Assembly: GCA_910584915.1 (NCBI GenBank)
Contig: CAJUDM010000021.1
Location: 16,621 to 80,620, forward strand
From: an uncultured Lachnospiraceae bacterium
Lineage (GTDB): Bacteria > Bacillota > Clostridia > Lachnospirales > Lachnospiraceae
Direction: 5' to 3'
Length of the DNA: 64,000 nt
Shown here: one piece after another, positions 28,132 through 36,597 of the stretch
Layout: each line of letters begins with the position of its first letter
Position numbering within the stretch: position 1 is the stretch's first letter
Program-made: the position numbers and the translations under genes
The notes under the pieces: model-generated
Told to the model about the DNA's origin: nothing
Seen by the model: the letters and a program-made list of their open reading frames with translations, nothing else
Databases searched by the model: none

Positions 28132-29136
28132 ATGAGGAAGTATATCGGACATGAGAGTCAGTTTTACGGTGTGGAGGAACACAGACTGGTCGGCGGCAGG
28201 GGTGACGGGATGCGCCTTCTGCAGGTGAGAAACGGAAAGGGCCTGGAGTTTACGGTCTCCGCCGACAGAGCGGCGGATATTTCAAGACTTTCGTTTGGCG
28301 GGATGAATATGGGATATTTTGCGCCCTGCGGGTATGTGGCGCCGGCTTACTATGACGACAGGGAGGACTGTTTCCTGAAATCTTTTACGGCGGGTTTTCT
28401 GGCGACCTGCGGGCTGACCAACGCGGGGAGCCCCTGCGAGGATGCGGGGGAGGCGCTGCCTCTGCACGGCACCATCGGCAATACGCCGGCGGAGCATATT
28501 TACTGGGAGAGCGACGAGAGAGAGATCCGCATTCACGCAAAAGTAGTCGACGCCAGGCTGTTTTCCCATAAGCTTGTGCTGAACCGGACCATCCGGTGTT
28601 CTCTTGAGGAGAACGCGTTTTCCGTGGAGGACAGGATCAGAAACGAGGGGGACAGTGCATACCCTGTGGAGGTGCTCTACCACATGAACATGGGTTATCC
28701 GCTTTTGTCGGAGAAATCTTTTGTGTATATCGGTTCCGATACGGTGGAGGCGAGAAATGAGCGCGCCGCGGAAGGGCTTGATAAGTGGAACCGGATGAGC
28801 GAGCCGCAAGCCGGGTTTGAGGAACAGTGCTATTACCATAAGTTCAGCGGGGAGGGAGCCGCGGGCATTTTCCAGCCGGAGGAAGGGCTGGGGCTGATGA
28901 TCTCCTTTGACAGTGAAAACCTGAACTATTTTACCGAGTGGAAGATGATGGGCGTGCGGGATTATGTGCTCGGCTTGGAGCCCGGAAACTGCCATCCCGA
29001 CGGCAGAAGGAAGATGCGGGAGGACGGAACGCTGAAGATTCTGCAGCCTGATGAGGCGGTGGAGTATCGGTTTAAGGTGAGTATGGTGAAGGGGATGGAG
29101 GCATGGGAGAGGATGACGAAGCAGTGCGGCAGGTGA
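28132..29136 (+). CDS. DUF4432 aldose 1-epimerase-like protein
   Basis: A 334-residue protein of the galactose mutarotase-like superfamily (DUF4432). Typical segments are EFTVSADRAADISRLSFGGM, LPLHGTIGNTPAEHI (His of the active site region), VEVLYHMNMGYPLL and LGLEPGNCHPDGR. Such enzymes interconvert sugar anomers or process unusual sugars in transporter operons; the exact reaction is unproven. GGAGGAG lies before the ATG at 28132, which is chosen over an upstream frame start at 28057 on that basis. It closes the second sugar locus. Confidence 0.85.
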   Translation: MRKYIGHESQFYGVEEHRLVGGRGDGMRLLQVRNGKGLEFTVSADRAADISRLSFGGMNMGYFAPCGYVAPAYYDDREDCFLKSFTAGFLATCGLTNAGSPCEDAGEALPLHGTIGNTPAEHIYWESDEREIRIHAKVVDARLFSHKLVLNRTIRCSLEENAFSVEDRIRNEGDSAYPVEVLYHMNMGYPLLSEKSFVYIGSDTVEARNERAAEGLDKWNRMSEPQAGFEEQCYYHKFSGEGAAGIFQPEEGLGLMISFDSENLNYFTEWKMMGVRDYVLGLEPGNCHPDGRRKMREDGTLKILQPDEAVEYRFKVSMVKGMEAWERMTKQCGR

Positions 29137-29241
29137 TATGGGAACAAGAGTAAGAGCGGTATGTTGCCGTTTTTTGAAACCAGAACATAATATCGAATGG
29201 CTGAACTGTTACGATTATAGCAGAAAAATCCCCCAAAACAC

Positions 29242-29269
29242 TTGCATTTTTGAAAAAAAGTGCTATACT
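29242..29269 (+). promoter_or_regulatory. Promoter of the rimP-nusA-infB operon
   Basis: TTGCAT (29242-29247), 16 bases and TATACT (29264-29269) lie about 140 bases before rimP and just before the leader hairpin. Confidence 0.6.
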
Positions 29270-29296
29270 GAGTATGTTCAATAACGATTACAGCAT

Positions 29297-29326
29297 GAAG
29301 AGTGGGCTTGCAAGTCCACTCTTTTC
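29297..29326 (+). promoter_or_regulatory. rimP leader hairpin
   Basis: AAGAGTGG, CTTGCAAG and CCACTCTT form an almost perfect 18-base-pair hairpin followed by TTTC, right after the promoter. A structured leader in front of rimP (yhbC) is a known RNA motif in Firmicutes. It may act as an attenuator or ribosomal-factor feedback site. A short open frame overlaps it, but I see no evidence that it is translated. Confidence 0.65.
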
Positions 29327-29410
29327 ATGTGTGAGAGTGTGTGAGAGATGCATTGGCGGGGAAACAGCATACCGCCGGGTATGTACAGGAGGTAAGATCA
29401 GGGAGAGGTT

Positions 29411-29878
29411 ATGTCAAAACGGGAAGATTATGAAGCGAGATTTGAAAAGATACTGCTCCCCATCACGGAGGAAGCCGGGGTGGAGATCTATGATGTGGAG
29501 TATGTGAAGGAAGGGAGCGATCAGTATCTGCGCGCCTATATCGACAAGGAGGGCGGCGTTACGATAGAGGACTGTGAGAAGGTGAGCCGGGCTGTCTCCG
29601 AGGTGATGGATAAAGAGGATTTCATTCCGGATGCCTATATTCTGGAAGTCAGTTCGCCGGGGCTCGGACGGGCGCTGAAAAAAGATAAGCACCTTGCGCG
29701 CAGCATCGGAGAAGAGGTGGAGGTAAAGACCTACAAAGCGATCGAAAAACAGAAGGAGTTTTCCGGCACTCTGAAAGCTTTTGACGAGGAGAGCATTACG
29801 ATAGAACCGGAAGAAGGAACGAGCATGAAATTTGCCAGAAGCGATGTGGCGCTTATCAGACTGGCGTTAGATTTTTAA
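29411..29878 (+). CDS. rimP: Ribosome maturation factor RimP
   Basis: A 155-residue cytoplasmic protein needed for 30S subunit maturation. YDVEYVKEGSDQYLRAYID, GVTIEDCEKVSRAVSEVMD and YILEVSSPGLGRALKKD are the conserved RimP segments. The length is normal for the family. It heads the conserved translation operon with nusA 134 bases downstream, where a second leader structure intervenes. Confidence 0.97.
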   Translation: MSKREDYEARFEKILLPITEEAGVEIYDVEYVKEGSDQYLRAYIDKEGGVTIEDCEKVSRAVSEVMDKEDFIPDAYILEVSSPGLGRALKKDKHLARSIGEEVEVKTYKAIEKQKEFSGTLKAFDEESITIEPEEGTSMKFARSDVALIRLALDF

Positions 29879-29897
29879 TTTGGCGGAACAGAAATCA

Positions 29898-29986
29898 GCA
29901 GAATCTACGGAAGCGCATAACTCAATCTGCAGATGCATGTCAGCTGCGGATTGAGTTCGGGAAGAATGTGCTGTAGGAGATTCTGC
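29898..29986 (+). promoter_or_regulatory. Structured leader before nusA
   Basis: An outer stem GCAGAATCT / AGATTCTGC (29898-29906 with 29978-29986) encloses an inner stem AACTCAATCTGCAG / CTGCGGATTGAGTT with minor mismatches. The nested inverted repeats fill nearly the whole gap between rimP and nusA. A role as a NusA autoregulatory or processing site is possible but inferred. Confidence 0.55.
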
Positions 29987-30012
29987 GGAACTTAATATAG
30001 GAGGAAAGATCA

Positions 30013-31263
30013 ATGAACAGCGAATTATTACAGGCACTTGATATGCTGGAGAAGGAGAAGGAGATCAGCAAGGATATTCTGTTTGCGGCGATAGAGGATT
30101 CTCTGAAGGCGGCGTGCAGGGAACATCTTGGCAGGAATGAGAATGTGGTTGTGGAAGTGGACAGGGAGACGGGAGATTTCCATTGCTATTATGAAAAAGA
30201 GGTGGTGGAGTCAGAGGATGACATCGAGGATGATTCCCTTCAGATCACACTGGAGGATGCACAGCATATCGCCCCCGGCGTCCTGGCGGGCAATGTGATC
30301 AGGATAGAGGTGGATTCGGCGGATTTCGGACGGATCGCGGCGGGAAAGGCAAAGAATGTCATCCTGCAGAAGATCAGGGAGGAAGAGAAAAGTTCTGTCT
30401 ATAACCTGTATAAAGATAAAGTGGGGCAGGTGGTCACGGGGATCGTGCAGCGCTATGTGGGCAGTACGATCAATATCAATCTGGGGAAGGCGGACGCTCA
30501 GCTCACGGAGAAAGAGATCGTCCCGGAAGAAAACCTGCGGCTTACAGAGCGTGTGAAAGTATATATCCTGGGAGTGCCTGAGACGAAGAAGGGTTTCAGG
30601 ATCCTTGTGAGCAGGACTCATGCCAATCTGGTGAGGAGGCTGTTTGAGGAGGAAGTGACGGAGATCAGAGACGGCATTGTGGAGATCGTCAGCGTGGCGA
30701 GAGAGCCGGGCAGCAGGACAAAGATGGCGGTGCGCTCCAACGAGCCTGATGTGGATCCGGTAGGCGCCTGCGTGGGCCAGGGCGGCGCACGTGTGGATGC
30801 CGTGGTGGCGGAATTGCGAAACGAGAAGATCGACATAGTGGAGTGGGATGAAAACCCGGGTAACTTTATCCAGAATGCTTTGTCCCCTGCGAAGATCGTG
30901 GCGGTCTTTGCGGATCCGGAGGAGAAGACGGCGAAGGTTGTCGTGCCGGATTACCAGCTTTCCCTCGCCATAGGCAAGGCGGGACAGAACGCCAGACTGG
31001 CGGCAAAGCTGACAGGGTATAAGATTGATATCAAGTCTGAGACGCAGGCGAAGGATGCGCCCGGCTTCCGCTATGAGGACTATCTGGATGATGAATATGA
31101 TGAGGGATATGAAGAAGGCTACAGTGACGAAGAGTACGCCGGCGGGGAGTACGGGGAAGAATATGCGGACGATGGATATGAAGAGGAATATGTGGAGCCT
31201 GTAGAGGAAGAGATCAGGGAAGAGGCGCCGTCTGCGGATACCTCCGATGAGATTTATGAATAA
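30013..31263 (+). CDS. nusA: Transcription termination/antitermination factor NusA
   Basis: A 416-residue NusA. It has the N-terminal RNA polymerase binding domain (EKEKEISKDILFAAIEDSLK), the S1 domain (GQVVTGIVQRYVGSTININL) and two KH domains (VGACVGQGGARVDAVVAEL and LSLAIGKAGQNARLAAKLTG). The last 60 residues are a very acidic Asp/Glu/Tyr/Gly tail (DDEYDEGYEEGY) in place of the acidic repeats of proteobacterial NusA. AGGAGG precedes the ATG. Confidence 0.97.
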   Translation: MNSELLQALDMLEKEKEISKDILFAAIEDSLKAACREHLGRNENVVVEVDRETGDFHCYYEKEVVESEDDIEDDSLQITLEDAQHIAPGVLAGNVIRIEVDSADFGRIAAGKAKNVILQKIREEEKSSVYNLYKDKVGQVVTGIVQRYVGSTININLGKADAQLTEKEIVPEENLRLTERVKVYILGVPETKKGFRILVSRTHANLVRRLFEEEVTEIRDGIVEIVSVAREPGSRTKMAVRSNEPDVDPVGACVGQGGARVDAVVAELRNEKIDIVEWDENPGNFIQNALSPAKIVAVFADPEEKTAKVVVPDYQLSLAIGKAGQNARLAAKLTGYKIDIKSETQAKDAPGFRYEDYLDDEYDEGYEEGYSDEEYAGGEYGEEYADDGYEEEYVEPVEEEIREEAPSADTSDEIYE

Positions 31264-31297
31264 CAGGCAGGAAATATAGATCAAAGAAGGGCTTGAG

Positions 31298-31570
31298 ATG
31301 ACAAAAAAAATTCCCATGAGGCAGTGTATCGGCTGTGGGCAGATGAAGAGCAAAAAGGAGATGCTGCGCATCGTGAAGACAGCGGAGGGTGATCTGATAC
31401 CGGATGTCACCGGCAGGAAAAACGGGCGGGGCGCTTACCTGTGCTTTTCGGAGGAATGCCTGTTGCGGGCGATCAGGACAAAGGGGTTGGAACGTTCTTT
31501 CCAGATGAAGATTCCTACGGAGGCCTATGAGACACTAAAAAAGGAGTTTGAGAATATAAATGGTAAATAA
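31298..31570 (+). CDS. ylxR: YlxR family RNA-binding protein (RnpM)
   Basis: A 90-residue protein with the family opening PMRQCIGCGQMKSKKEMLRI and the GRKNGRGAYLCFSEECLLRA motif. YlxR (RnpM) binds RNA and in Bacillus has been reported to modulate RNase P. It overlaps the start of the next gene by 11 bases, indicating coupled translation in the nusA-infB operon. Confidence 0.95.
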   Translation: MTKKIPMRQCIGCGQMKSKKEMLRIVKTAEGDLIPDVTGRKNGRGAYLCFSEECLLRAIRTKGLERSFQMKIPTEAYETLKKEFENINGK

Positions 31571-32090
31571 AGTTTACTCTATGTTGGGACTTGCGGAAAA
31601 GGGAGGCCATGTGGTAAGCGGTGAATTTTCTACGGAGAGAGCGATCAAAGGAAAAAAAGCCCGACTGGTCATTCTTGCATCGGATGCTTCTGAGAATACC
31701 AGAAAACATTTTTCGGATATGTGTGCCTGGCGGAACATCAGGATGTATGTGTACGGAAATAAGGAGGAGTTAGGGCATGCGATCGGAAAGAGAATGCGGG
31801 TGAATCTGGCTGTCACGGACACAGGACTGGCGGAGGTGATTCAGGAGCGGTTGGAAGAGCAGAATGCGGAACTGGCAGCATCTGAACGGACAGTATCCAG
31901 AGAATTTACAGACGCATCAGCGGCTGGAAATTGCTCTGCGGGTAAAGATACTGGAAGAGAAGATGCGGAACTGGCAGCATCTGAACGGACAGTATCCAGA
32001 GAATTTACAGACGCATCAGCGGCTGGAAATTGCTCTGCGGGTAAAGATACTGGAAGAGAAGATGCGGAACTGGAATGGAGGGAGAGATAG
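31560..32090 (+). CDS. ylxQ: L7Ae-family ribosomal protein YlxQ with duplicated C-terminal tail
   Basis: The first 100 residues are a normal YlxQ/L7Ae RNA-binding domain (SMLGLAEKGGHVVSGEFSTE, ARLVILASDASENTRK, AVTDTG). Relatives end near residue 100-105. Here a further 75 residues follow, consisting of two exact 33-residue copies (AELAASERTVSREFTDASAA onward) and a short end. The tail has low hydrophobicity and is probably disordered. It is encoded by a 99-bp direct repeat at 31865-32073. The gene stops 3 bases before infB. Confidence 0.9.
   Translation: MVNKVYSMLGLAEKGGHVVSGEFSTERAIKGKKARLVILASDASENTRKHFSDMCAWRNIRMYVYGNKEELGHAIGKRMRVNLAVTDTGLAEVIQERLEEQNAELAASERTVSREFTDASAAGNCSAGKDTGREDAELAASERTVSREFTDASAAGNCSAGKDTGREDAELEWRER
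31865..32073 (+). repeat. 99-bp exact direct repeat inside ylxQ
   Basis: TGCGGAACTGG occurs at 31865, 31964 and 32063, exactly 99 bases apart. The two full units look identical and a third begins for 11 bases. Because 99 is divisible by three, the duplication keeps the frame. The +2 frame is also fully open and gives a repeated peptide starting MRNWQHLNGQYPENLQ. Identity at every base implies a recent event or ongoing homogenisation. Confidence 0.92.
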
Positions 32091-32093
32091 CAG

Positions 32094-35000
32094 ATGGCAA
32101 AAATGAAAGTACATGAACTTGCGAAAGAGTTAGAGATACAGAGTAAGGATGTCATTACATACCTGAAGGAGAAAGGTATGGAAGTGAAAGCTGCACAGAG
32201 CTCTATCGAGGATGAGGCGATAGCGCTGGTGCGGGGACGATTCGGAAAAGGTGCAGAAAAAGCGATAGCGAAAGCGCCGGCTGCACAGGAGGCGCCTGCG
32301 GAAAGGAAAACGGTACAGAATATATCTGCCGCGGAAAAAACAGCAATGGAAAAAGAAGAGAAAGTGACAGGACCTGCGAAGGCGACAGCAGAAAGAGCGG
32401 AAAAGGCTGTGCCTGAGAAAAAGCCCGGGGCTGAGAGAGCAAGAGCGGAGGAACTGCCGAAAAAGAAAAAGAAGATCATCATTATCAACAATGCCGGCAA
32501 CAGCAAGATGCAGGGAAACAGAAACAGTGACAGAAACCCTGACAGAGGCGGCAGAGACAGACGTCCCCAGGGTACCGGGCAGGGACGTCCTCAGGGCGCG
32601 GGAGCGGGGCGTACCCAAAGTAACGGTGCAAGGCCCGTTTCAGCGGCGAATCCCTACAGGCCGCTGATCAAGCCCAGCGTGAAGCCTCAGCCGGTGACTA
32701 ACGATTATGGCAACCGCAACCGGATGCAGAATAACAGACAGACAGCGAAGCCTGCTGCCGGCGTGCAGGCGGCAGCCAGAGAGGACGCGGCGAAAGCTGC
32801 TGCGGCAGCCGCCGCGGTAACTCCGGCGGCGGAGAGCGCCGCACCGGTGAGCAGGGAGAGCAGACAGGGCGAGGCACCTCGTGCAAACAATGGGGAGAGA
32901 CGCAGTGAGCAGAGAAGCGGTGAGAGAAGGGAATTTCAGAACCGGGATAACGGCGGCAGGGACAGGCAGAATAGCAGGACCGCTGCAGGCGGCAGGAGAA
33001 ATGAGGGACAGAGCCGTCCGGGCTATCAGAACGGCCAGAAGAGTCAGGCAGGCGGCGTTTCTGGGAGTAAACCTTTTAATAATAGCGGGCGCGGTACTAG
33101 ACCGGATAGCAGAAACCAGGCTCCCGGAAAACGAGGCGGGCAGGGGAAAGGCTTTGCTGTGGATGCACCGGCAGCTCCTTCAGAAAAGAGGCCGCAGGAT
33201 GAAAAGCGCCGCCAGAACCAGGACAGAGACAGACGTTCCAGAAGAGATATGATCTATGAGGAGGAGGAGAAGAGCGCTCTGAAGAATAAGGCGGGACGCT
33301 TTATCAAGCCTGAGAAGAAAGAGGCTGTTGCGGAAGAGCAGATCAAAGTGATCACACTGCCTGAGAAGCTGACGATCAAGGAACTCGCCGACAAGATGAA
33401 GATGCAGCCCTCTGTCATCATCAAAAAACTCTTCCTTGCCGGGCAGATCGTGACTTTAAATACGGAGGTCTCCTATGAGGAGGCGGAGAATATCGCCATC
33501 GAGTACGACATCATGTGTGAGCAGGAAGTGCAGGTGGATGTGATCGAGGAACTGCTGAAGGAGGATGAGGAGGATGTGACAAAAATGGTGAAACGCCCGC
33601 CGGTAGTCTGCGTGATGGGCCATGTAGACCACGGTAAGACATCGCTTCTCGACGCGATCCGCAAGACCAATGTGACAGATAAGGAAGCCGGTGGTATCAC
33701 ACAGGCGATAGGTGCATATACTGTAAACATTAACAACGCGAAGATCACATTTCTCGATACGCCGGGACATGAGGCGTTCACGGCAATGCGTATGCGCGGT
33801 GCAAATGCCACGGATATCGCGATCCTTGTGATCGCGGCGGATGACGGCGTGAAGCCTCAGACGGTGGAGGCGATCAACCATGCCAAAGCGGCAGGTGTGG
33901 AAATCATTGTGGCTGTCAACAAGATCGACAAGCCCACAGCAAATGTGGAAAAGGTGAAACAGGAACTGATGGAGTATGAGCTGGTTCCCACAGACTGGGG
34001 CGGAAGCACGGAGTTTGTGCAGGTGTCCGCCAAGAGCGGCGAGGGCATTGAGGATCTTCTGGAGACGATCCTGCTGACGGCTGAGATCATGGAACTGAAG
34101 GCGAACAGGAAGAGAAGAGCGAGAGGCCTTGTGATCGAGGCGGAACTTGATAAGGGCAGAGGCCCTGTGGCGACTATTCTGGTACAGAAGGGTACGTTAA
34201 AGATAGGTGATTTTGTATCGGCCGGCGCGAGCTACGGCAAGGTCAGGGCGATGATCGACGATAAGGGCAAACGTGTCAAGGAGGCGGGACCCTCCATGCC
34301 GGTGGAGATACTCGGGCTTTCCGATGTTCCGGCGGCGGGCGAAGTGTTCCTTGCCCACGACAGCGATAAGACGGCGAAGAGTTATGCGGAGACCTATCTG
34401 TCCCAGCACAAGGAGCAGATGTTGGCGGATACGAGAGTGAGGATGTCTCTGGATGATCTGTTCTCCCAGATCAAGGAGGGAGACCTGAAGGAACTGAACC
34501 TTGTGGTGAAGGCGGATGTGCAGGGTTCCGTGGAGGCTGTAAAACAGAGCCTGTTAAAGCTCAGCAACGAGGAGGTGGTCGTGAAATGCATCCACGGCGG
34601 TGTGGGCGCGATCAACGAGTCGGATGTGACGCTGGCTTCCGCCTCCAATGCGATCATCATCGGCTTCAATGTAAAGCCCGATGCACAGGCGAAGGCTACC
34701 GCGGAGCGCGAGAAGGTGGATGTAAGGCTCTATGATGTGATCTACAAGGCAATCGAAGATGTGGAGCGCGCGATGAAGGGCATGCTGGCGCCGATCTATG
34801 AGGAGAAGGTGATCGGCCATGCGGAGGTACGCCAGATATTCAGGGCGTCCGCAGTCGGCAATATTGCCGGTTCCTATGTGCTGGATGGCGAATTTAGGCG
34901 AGACAGCCTGATCCGCATAACCCGTGAAGGGGAACAGATCTACGAGGGAAAACTTGCCTCCCTGAAGCGGTTTAAGGATGATGTGAAAGAAGTGAGGGCA

Positions 35001-35096
35001 GGCTATGAGTGCGGCCTTGTATTTGAGGGATTTGACCAGATGCAGGAGCTGGATATCGTGGAAGCCTATATCATGGTAGAGGTTCCGAGAGATTAA
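32094..35096 (+). CDS. infB: Translation initiation factor IF-2
   Basis: A 1000-residue IF-2 that places initiator tRNA on the 30S subunit. The N-terminus has the IF2N module (KVHELAKELEIQSKDVITYL). About 370 low-complexity residues rich in Ala, Arg, Gly and Gln (60-430) follow, then a second IF2N module. The GTPase domain has G1 GHVDHGKTSL, DTPGHEAF and NKID, and domains II-IV run to the end. The long Arg/Gly-rich N-terminus is at the large end for Clostridia. ATGGAGGGAGAG provides the ribosome site. Confidence 0.97.
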   Translation: MAKMKVHELAKELEIQSKDVITYLKEKGMEVKAAQSSIEDEAIALVRGRFGKGAEKAIAKAPAAQEAPAERKTVQNISAAEKTAMEKEEKVTGPAKATAERAEKAVPEKKPGAERARAEELPKKKKKIIIINNAGNSKMQGNRNSDRNPDRGGRDRRPQGTGQGRPQGAGAGRTQSNGARPVSAANPYRPLIKPSVKPQPVTNDYGNRNRMQNNRQTAKPAAGVQAAAREDAAKAAAAAAAVTPAAESAAPVSRESRQGEAPRANNGERRSEQRSGERREFQNRDNGGRDRQNSRTAAGGRRNEGQSRPGYQNGQKSQAGGVSGSKPFNNSGRGTRPDSRNQAPGKRGGQGKGFAVDAPAAPSEKRPQDEKRRQNQDRDRRSRRDMIYEEEEKSALKNKAGRFIKPEKKEAVAEEQIKVITLPEKLTIKELADKMKMQPSVIIKKLFLAGQIVTLNTEVSYEEAENIAIEYDIMCEQEVQVDVIEELLKEDEEDVTKMVKRPPVVCVMGHVDHGKTSLLDAIRKTNVTDKEAGGITQAIGAYTVNINNAKITFLDTPGHEAFTAMRMRGANATDIAILVIAADDGVKPQTVEAINHAKAAGVEIIVAVNKIDKPTANVEKVKQELMEYELVPTDWGGSTEFVQVSAKSGEGIEDLLETILLTAEIMELKANRKRRARGLVIEAELDKGRGPVATILVQKGTLKIGDFVSAGASYGKVRAMIDDKGKRVKEAGPSMPVEILGLSDVPAAGEVFLAHDSDKTAKSYAETYLSQHKEQMLADTRVRMSLDDLFSQIKEGDLKELNLVVKADVQGSVEAVKQSLLKLSNEEVVVKCIHGGVGAINESDVTLASASNAIIIGFNVKPDAQAKATAEREKVDVRLYDVIYKAIEDVERAMKGMLAPIYEEKVIGHAEVRQIFRASAVGNIAGSYVLDGEFRRDSLIRITREGEQIYEGKLASLKRFKDDVKEVRAGYECGLVFEGFDQMQELDIVEAYIMVEVPRD

Positions 35097-35208
35097 GGCG
35101 TATGGGTTCGCGTGAGCAGGGTTATGTGTGCTGCGGCGTAAGCTGTTGAGCCGGGCATGGCGTATCATGGATCCGGTTCAAAGGAACCGTAGAGATGGAG
35201 AACAGATC

Positions 35209-35583
35209 ATGAGAAAAAACAGTTTAAAAAATACCCGGATCAACGGGGAAGTTCAGCGGGAGCTGGCAGAGATCATCCGCAGCGGCATCAAGGATCCGAG
35301 GATCCACCCGATGACCTCTGTCGTGACTGTGGCGGTAGCGCCTGACTTAAAGACCTGCAAGGCGTATATCAGTGTACTGGGAGACGAAAAGGCGGCTGAG
35401 GATACGCTGGCAGGGCTGCAGAGCGCCGGCGGCTATATCAGAAAAGAGCTGGCGAGACGGATCAACCTGCGCAATACGCCGGAGATCACGTTTGTGCTGG
35501 ACCAGTCCATCGCCTATGGCGTGAACATGTCGAAAAAGATCGATGAGGTGATGCGCGCTATGCCGGCGAGGGAAGAAGAGTAG
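35209..35583 (+). CDS. rbfA: Ribosome-binding factor A
   Basis: A 124-residue KH-like protein that binds the 30S subunit during late maturation. RINGEVQRELAEIIRSGIKD, DPRIHPMTSVVTVAVAPDLK and LRNTPEITFVLDQSIAYGVN are the family hallmarks. ATG 35209 (GATGGAGAACAGATC before it) is selected because MRKNSLKNTRI is the usual start; the frame also extends upstream without homology. Confidence 0.95.
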   Translation: MRKNSLKNTRINGEVQRELAEIIRSGIKDPRIHPMTSVVTVAVAPDLKTCKAYISVLGDEKAAEDTLAGLQSAGGYIRKELARRINLRNTPEITFVLDQSIAYGVNMSKKIDEVMRAMPAREEE

Positions 35584-35628
35584 GCGGTTTCATTGTTGTG
35601 GAAATATGTGTGGAAGGAAGAAAATATC

Positions 35629-36597
35629 ATGAATATCAGAGAAATATGTAAGGACGCGGAGAGAATCGGGATCAGCGGGCATATCAGGCCGGACGGCGAC
35701 TGCGTTGGTTCCTGTCTGGGGCTTTATCTGTATCTGAAGAAGCTGTTCCCGAAAAAAGAGATAAAAGTTTTTCTGGAAAAACCGGCAGATATTTTTTCCT
35801 GTATCAGAGGATTTGACGAGATAGAGATACTGGGCGAGGAAGTGCCGCAGGTGCCCCCTTTTGATGTGTATTTTGCTCTGGATGGCAGAAGGGACAGATT
35901 AGGCGGAGCGGAAGCGTTGTATGAAGGGGCGAAAGTAAAAGTGAATATAGACCACCATGTCAGCAACGAGGGCGGCTGCGGAGATTATAACCATGTGGAA
36001 CCGGATGCCAGTTCTACCAGTGAACTGGTGTATGATCTGGTGGAAGATAAGCTGCTTGACGCGGATATCGCCACAGCACTGTACATCGGCATCGCGCATG
36101 ATACCGGCGTATTCCGGTATTCCTGCACTTCTCCGAAAACCCTGCAGGCAGCGGCAAAGCTGATCAGCTTTGGCATCGATTTTCCGAGGCTGATCGAGGA
36201 GACATTTTTTGAGAAGACCTATGTACAGAATCAGATCATGGGGCGGGCGCTCTTAGAGAGCATGCTGATCATGGACGGCAGATGCATTGTCAGCTATATC
36301 GACAGGAAGACCATGGATTTTTATCAGGTGACAAGCAAGGATCTCGAGGGCATAGTGAGCCAGATCAAACTGACGAAAGGAACGGAGTGCGCGGTCTTTA
36401 TGTATGAGATCAGCACATTGGAATATAAAGTAAGCCTTCGGTCTACGGAGAAAGTCGATGTGGCAAAAGTGGCGGAGATGTTTGGAGGCGGAGGCCATGT
36501 GAGGGCTGCGGGCTGTACGATGAACGGAACCTTCCACGATGTGATCAACAATCTGACAGTACATATAGAGGAGCAGTTGGAGGGCGCCGGTGCTTAA
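35629..36597 (+). CDS. nrnA: Bifunctional oligoribonuclease / pAp phosphatase NrnA (DHH family)
   Basis: A 322-residue DHH-DHHA1 phosphoesterase. Motifs are GHIRPDGDCVGSCLGLYLYL, the DHH triad in VNIDHHVSNEG, and the substrate-binding FGGGGHVRAAGCTM near the end. NrnA degrades short RNA and 3'-phosphoadenosine 5'-phosphate. It regularly sits between rbfA and truB in Firmicutes, as here. GGAAGGAAG lies upstream of the ATG at 35629. The end overlaps truB by 8 bases. Confidence 0.93.
   Translation: MNIREICKDAERIGISGHIRPDGDCVGSCLGLYLYLKKLFPKKEIKVFLEKPADIFSCIRGFDEIEILGEEVPQVPPFDVYFALDGRRDRLGGAEALYEGAKVKVNIDHHVSNEGGCGDYNHVEPDASSTSELVYDLVEDKLLDADIATALYIGIAHDTGVFRYSCTSPKTLQAAAKLISFGIDFPRLIEETFFEKTYVQNQIMGRALLESMLIMDGRCIVSYIDRKTMDFYQVTSKDLEGIVSQIKLTKGTECAVFMYEISTLEYKVSLRSTEKVDVAKVAEMFGGGGHVRAAGCTMNGTFHDVINNLTVHIEEQLEGAGA

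Noticed and set aside
31864..32106. Second open frame through the ylxQ repeat (MRNWQHLNGQ peptide)
   Set aside because: It lacks a ribosome site and overlaps the well supported ylxQ frame; kept only as an observation.
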